From: Sphingomonas sp.
GTDB lineage: Bacteria > Pseudomonadota > Alphaproteobacteria > Sphingomonadales > Sphingomonadaceae
Assembly (NCBI GenBank): GCA_002707985.1
Contig: PAOI01000060.1
Coordinates: 1 to 57,847 of the forward strand
Reading direction: 5' to 3'
Length of the DNA stretch: 57,847 nucleotides
The translations under genes were made by a program, and so were the position numbers. The notes below the pieces were generated by a model. The model saw only the letters and a program-made list of their open reading frames with translations, searched no databases and was not told the origin of the DNA. Within the stretch, counting starts at the first letter, position 1, and every line of letters starts with the position of its first letter. Of this stretch, positions 54,438-57,847 are shown one piece after another.

Positions 54438-54618
54438 GCACGATCACGTTTGAGCAGGATTTTGCGGAATTCGAGGTAGGCCGGGCGCCGCTCTAGGGGG
54501 GACGTCGCCCGGCCACGCCCGCATGATGGATATAGGGATCGGGGCGACGATACGCCACTCGTTAGCGTCCATCCGAACCGACCTTGCGGCGACCGGAGCG
54601 TCAGGGCAGGGAGAGCGC

Positions 54619-55356
54619 ATGGCAAAACAACGCGCGGACCAGATGCTCGTCGATCGCGGGCTCGCCGAAAGCCGCACGCGCGCGCAGGCGCTGATCATGG
54701 CGGGCCTCGTCTTTGCGGGCGATCGGAAGGTGGAGAAGGCGGGACAGACGCTGCCCGACGACACGCTGCTCGATGTGCGCGGCCGCGATCATCCCTGGGT
54801 CTCGCGCGGCGGCGTCAAACTGGCGCATGCGCTCGATCATTTCGCGCTCGATCCGACAGGTGCCGTAGCGATCGATGTCGGATCGTCGACCGGTGGCTTC
54901 ACCGACGTCCTGCTGAGCAAGGGCGCGGCGCGCGTCTATGCAGTCGACAGCGGCACCAACCAACTGGCGTGGAAGCTGCGGCAGGACGAGCGTGTGGTAG
55001 TCCATGAACAGACGAGTGCGCGGATCCTTACGCCGGATCATGTTTCCGAACCCATCGACTGGGTGGTGTGCGATGCGAGCTTCATTTCACTCGCCAAGGT
55101 GCTTGAGGTGCCGTTGGGGTTCGCCAAACCGGGCGGAAGGCTCGTCGCGCTGATCAAGCCGCAGTTCGAGGCAGGGCGCGAGGAAGTGGGGAAGGGGGGC
55201 GTGGTCCGCGATCCCGCAATTCACGAACGTGTATGTCGCGAAGTGGCCGATTGGCTCGACGGCGCGGGATGGGACGTGGATGGGGTCGTTCCCAGTCCGA
55301 TCACGGGCCCCGAGGGCAATGTCGAGTTTCTGATCGCAGCGCGCAAGCGTCCGTGA
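54619..55356 (+). CDS. tlyA: TlyA-family rRNA 2'-O-methyltransferase / hemolysin-like
   Basis: 245 residues. S4 RNA-binding domain at about 1-60 (RADQMLVDRGLAESRTRAQA, GGRVxxxx replaced by FAGDRKVEKAG), then a FtsJ-like methyltransferase with the K-D-K-E set: SRGGVKL, AIDVGSSTGGF, ALIKPQFE and GNVEFL. ATG at 54619 after GGGAG. Methylates 16S/23S rRNA in relatives. Confidence 0.93.
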   Translation: MAKQRADQMLVDRGLAESRTRAQALIMAGLVFAGDRKVEKAGQTLPDDTLLDVRGRDHPWVSRGGVKLAHALDHFALDPTGAVAIDVGSSTGGFTDVLLSKGAARVYAVDSGTNQLAWKLRQDERVVVHEQTSARILTPDHVSEPIDWVVCDASFISLAKVLEVPLGFAKPGGRLVALIKPQFEAGREEVGKGGVVRDPAIHERVCREVADWLDGAGWDVDGVVPSPITGPEGNVEFLIAARKRP

Positions 55357-55453
55357 GGGAAGCTGCGCCCGGTCTGGATTGCGGCCCGACCGGTTTTTCG
55401 ACGCAACCAGCTTGCGTTTCGCACTGCAGCGTCATAGCGGCGGAGCGAACGTT

Positions 55454-56536
55454 ATGCGCATTCGATCCTTCGCTTTTCTGGCCTTTCTGGCTCTGGCCGC
55501 CTGCGGCGACGGCGGCGATGCCGCCAAAGGGGCGCGCCAGCCTCCGCTGGTCGGCGTTGCGCCGGTTTCGACGATGCGTTTCGTCGATCGGATCGAAGCG
55601 GTCGGCACGGCGCGCGCCAATGAACAGGTTACGCTGGCGGCGCCGGTGACCGAGCGGATCGAGCGGCTCAATTTCGACGACGGCGATTTCATCCGGCGCG
55701 GTCAGGTGGTTGCCGTGCTCGCGTCCGGACAGGAAGGGGCGCAGCTCGCCGAAGCCGAAGCGCGTGCGCATGAGGCACAACAACAGCTGACGCGGCTTCA
55801 GTCGCTTCAGGATCGCGGCTTCGCCACTTCCAGCTCCGTCGACGCGCAACAGGCCGCTGCGTCTCAGGCGCGCGCGCAGGCGCAACAGGCACGTGCCTCC
55901 ATCGGCGATCGCGTGATCCGCGCGCCCTTTTCCGGCTGGGTCTCGCTGCGCACCATTTCGGCGGGCGCGGTGGTGACTGCGGGTACGGAAATCGCCCAGA
56001 TCAGCGACGTTTCGCGGATCAAGCTCGACTTTGCGGTTCCGGAAACGCTGCTTTCGCAGATCGCGCCCGGCCAGACGATCGAGGCGCGCGCCGAAGCCTA
56101 TCCCGACCAGCCGTTTCGCGGCACGATCGCCAGCATCGATCCGGTGCTGAACGCCGAAACGCGCGCCGTAACGGTGCGCGCCATCCTGCCCAATGGCGAC
56201 AACCGGCTGAAGCCGGGCATGTTGCTGACGGTGACGATCGAATCGGCGTCGCGCAACGATCTGGCGGTGCCCGAACTGGCGATTGTCGGCGAAGGGGATC
56301 GCAGCTTCGTCTTCGTCTTCCAGGACGGCAAGGTGAAGCGCGTGCCGGTGACAACGGGCGTGCGGCAGGATGGGATGGTCGAAATCCTGTCGGGGCTCAC
56401 CCCCGGGCAGCGCGTCGTGACCGAGGGCGTGGTCAAGATCGCCGATGGCATGACCGTTCGGGTGGCCGGGACGGCCAATGCCGAACCGGGTAATGCCGCC
56501 ACCGCCAATGCGACGACAGCGGCCGAACCGGACTGA
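55454..56536 (+). CDS. RND efflux periplasmic adaptor (membrane fusion protein)
   Basis: 360 residues. Lipobox LAAC (about 16-19) for inner-membrane lipidation, barrel-sandwich halves (TERIERLNFDDGDFIRRGQV, RVIRAPFSGWVSLR), a helical hairpin rich in Gln/Ala (about 95-160) and a beta-barrel domain. Ends in TGATG-type overlap with the RND pump gene. Part of a drug or solvent efflux system. Confidence 0.93.
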   Translation: MRIRSFAFLAFLALAACGDGGDAAKGARQPPLVGVAPVSTMRFVDRIEAVGTARANEQVTLAAPVTERIERLNFDDGDFIRRGQVVAVLASGQEGAQLAEAEARAHEAQQQLTRLQSLQDRGFATSSSVDAQQAAASQARAQAQQARASIGDRVIRAPFSGWVSLRTISAGAVVTAGTEIAQISDVSRIKLDFAVPETLLSQIAPGQTIEARAEAYPDQPFRGTIASIDPVLNAETRAVTVRAILPNGDNRLKPGMLLTVTIESASRNDLAVPELAIVGEGDRSFVFVFQDGKVKRVPVTTGVRQDGMVEILSGLTPGQRVVTEGVVKIADGMTVRVAGTANAEPGNAATANATTAAEPD

Positions 56537-57847
56537 TGCAGCTATCCGACCTGTCCGTCCGCCGTCCGGTGTTCGCTTCGGTGGTCGCGATTCTGCTGGT
56601 CATCTTCGGCGTCGTTGCTTTTTCCAGCCTGTCGGTCCGCGAATATCCCGACACCGATCCGCCGATCGTTTCGGTGGACACCAGCTATACCGGCGCCGCC
56701 GCCAATGTGATCGAGGCGCGGATCACGCAGGTGCTGGAGGAACGGCTTTCGGGGATCGAGGGCCTTGAAACTATATCGTCCGAATCGCGCGACGGGCGTT
56801 CGGACATCACGCTGGAATTCCGCCCGGGCCGCGACATCGATGCCGCCGCCAACGATGTTCGCGACCGTATCGGCGGCGTGGCCGACGATTTGCCGGACGA
56901 AGCGCTGGCACCCGAAGTACGCAAGGTCGATTCGGATGCGCGATCGATCATGTTCATCACCATTTCGCGCCCCGGCTGGTCGCAGCTGGCGCTGTCGGAC
57001 TGGGTCGACCGCAATTTGGTGGATCGGTTCTCGACCATCGACGGCGTGGCGCGCGTCTATATCGGCGGCGACGCGCGGCCTTCGATGCGGGTGTGGCTGA
57101 AACCGCAAAAGCTTGCGGCGTTCCAGCTCACTGTCGGCGATGTCGAAAGCGCGCTGCGCAGCCAGAATGTCGAATTGCCCGCAGGCCGCATCGAATCGCA
57201 GCAACAGAATGTGACGCTGCGCGTCCAGCGCCCATTCGAAACCGCAGAGGCTTTTTCCCGGCTCGTGGTGGGACGCGGGCCCGATGGCTATCTCGTGCGG
57301 CTGGATGATGTGGCGCGCGTCGAGGAAGGACCCGAAGATCCCTATTCGCTGTTCCGCCTCAATGGCCAGTCGACCGTGGGTCTGGGCATCATCCGGCAAT
57401 CGGGCGCCAACACGCTGGCCGTGGCCGAGGCGGCCAAGAAGAAGATGGAGGAGATTCAGCCCGACCTGCCTCAGGGCATGGTGCTGGGACTGGGATCGGA
57501 CGATTCGCTGTTCATCGACCGCGCGATCGAAAAGGTCTGGCACACGCTTGCCGAAGCGGCGGTGCTGGTGGTGCTCGTCATCTTCCTGTTCCTCGGTTCG
57601 TGGCGCGCGACGCTGATCCCGGCAGTGACGGTGCCGATCTGTCTATTGTGCAGTTTTGCCGTGCTGTGGATCGCGGGGTTTTCGATCAACCTTCTGACGT
57701 TGCTCGCGCTGGTGCTCGCGATCGGGCTGGTGGTCGATGACGCGATCGTCGTCCTTGAAAACGTCTATCACCGGATCGAGGAAGGCGAGCCGCCGCTGGT
57801 CGCCGCCTTCCGGGGCACGCGCCAGGTGGGTTTTGCCGTGATTTCGA
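56536..57847 (+). CDS. RND efflux pump inner-membrane subunit (cut by window edge)
   Basis: First 437 codons of an HAE1-type RND transporter. First membrane helix at about 12-30 (FASVVAILLVIFGVVAF), the pore domain with YPDTDPPIVSVDTSYTGA, and the start of helices 2-4 with GLVVDDAIVVLENVYHR, the conserved D-D pair in the proton pathway. Continues right of the window. Co-transcribed with the adaptor upstream. Confidence 0.93.
   Translation, partial: MQLSDLSVRRPVFASVVAILLVIFGVVAFSSLSVREYPDTDPPIVSVDTSYTGAAANVIEARITQVLEERLSGIEGLETISSESRDGRSDITLEFRPGRDIDAAANDVRDRIGGVADDLPDEALAPEVRKVDSDARSIMFITISRPGWSQLALSDWVDRNLVDRFSTIDGVARVYIGGDARPSMRVWLKPQKLAAFQLTVGDVESALRSQNVELPAGRIESQQQNVTLRVQRPFETAEAFSRLVVGRGPDGYLVRLDDVARVEEGPEDPYSLFRLNGQSTVGLGIIRQSGANTLAVAEAAKKKMEEIQPDLPQGMVLGLGSDDSLFIDRAIEKVWHTLAEAAVLVVLVIFLFLGSWRATLIPAVTVPICLLCSFAVLWIAGFSINLLTLLALVLAIGLVVDDAIVVLENVYHRIEEGEPPLVAAFRGTRQVGFAVIS

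Noticed and set aside
54479..54514. Inverted repeat GGCCGGGCG/CGCCCGGCC after dxs
   Set aside because: No T-run follows it on either strand, so I do not call it a terminator. It may be chance in GC-rich DNA or a weak hairpin.

Overview
The window is high-GC, densely packed DNA from an alphaproteobacterium, most likely a sphingomonad (Sphingomonas/Novosphingobium/Sphingopyxis group). This rests on the gene families and neighbourhoods (rplM-rpsI, ctaA-cutA, merC-zur, dxs-tlyA), many GTG starts, ATGA/TGATG gene overlaps and a TonB-receptor-based uptake locus. No tRNA, rRNA, CRISPR array, insertion sequence or phage gene was seen.

Positions 1-15,000 hold a peripheral catabolic region, almost all on the minus strand. 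A module of amidohydrolase, LysR regulator and Rieske oxygenase occurs twice (1-2,500, running off the left edge, and about 8,705-11,229). The right copy continues into an acetoacetate-decarboxylase-like protein, an SDR, an MFS transporter and an aldehyde dehydrogenase. A TonB-dependent receptor and a second MFS transporter follow. A small unrecognised plus-strand gene (3,004-3,309) sits between the first module and the aldehyde dehydrogenase.

Positions 15,196-29,956 form one 15-gene minus-strand operon, nearly every junction overlapping or separated by a few bases. It matches the steroid C/D-ring (HIP) pathway of actinobacteria: ipdA, ipdB, an enoyl-CoA hydratase, ipdC, echA20, two acyl-CoA dehydrogenase pairs, fadA6, an SDR, ipdF, a MaoC-like hydratase, a second thiolase and fadD3. 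FadD3 activates HIP, FadE30/IpdF/IpdC process the side chain and ring, EchA20 opens ring D, IpdAB opens ring C, and FadE/thiolase enzymes finish beta-oxidation. Divergent from it are an SDR and a LuxR-type regulator (30,090-32,017), with a near-perfect palindrome in the shared promoter region. A flavin reductase, a periplasmic metallo-beta-lactamase-fold protein, another SDR, a small exported protein and a TetR regulator (32,026-35,771) complete the accessory region. Ring A/B genes (kstD, kshB, hsaC-type) are not in the window.

Positions 35,908-41,662 encode a two-component system, a lipoprotein and an exported TPR-CHAT (caspase-like) protease, with an AT-rich gap that holds a possible 28-codon gene. 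A lipid-kinase-like protein, a phosphoesterase, a methyltransferase and a large trypsin-like autotransporter follow. From 48,079 on the content is core: rpsI/rplM, ctaA/cutA, merC/zur, dxs, tlyA and the start of an RND efflux operon cut by the right edge.
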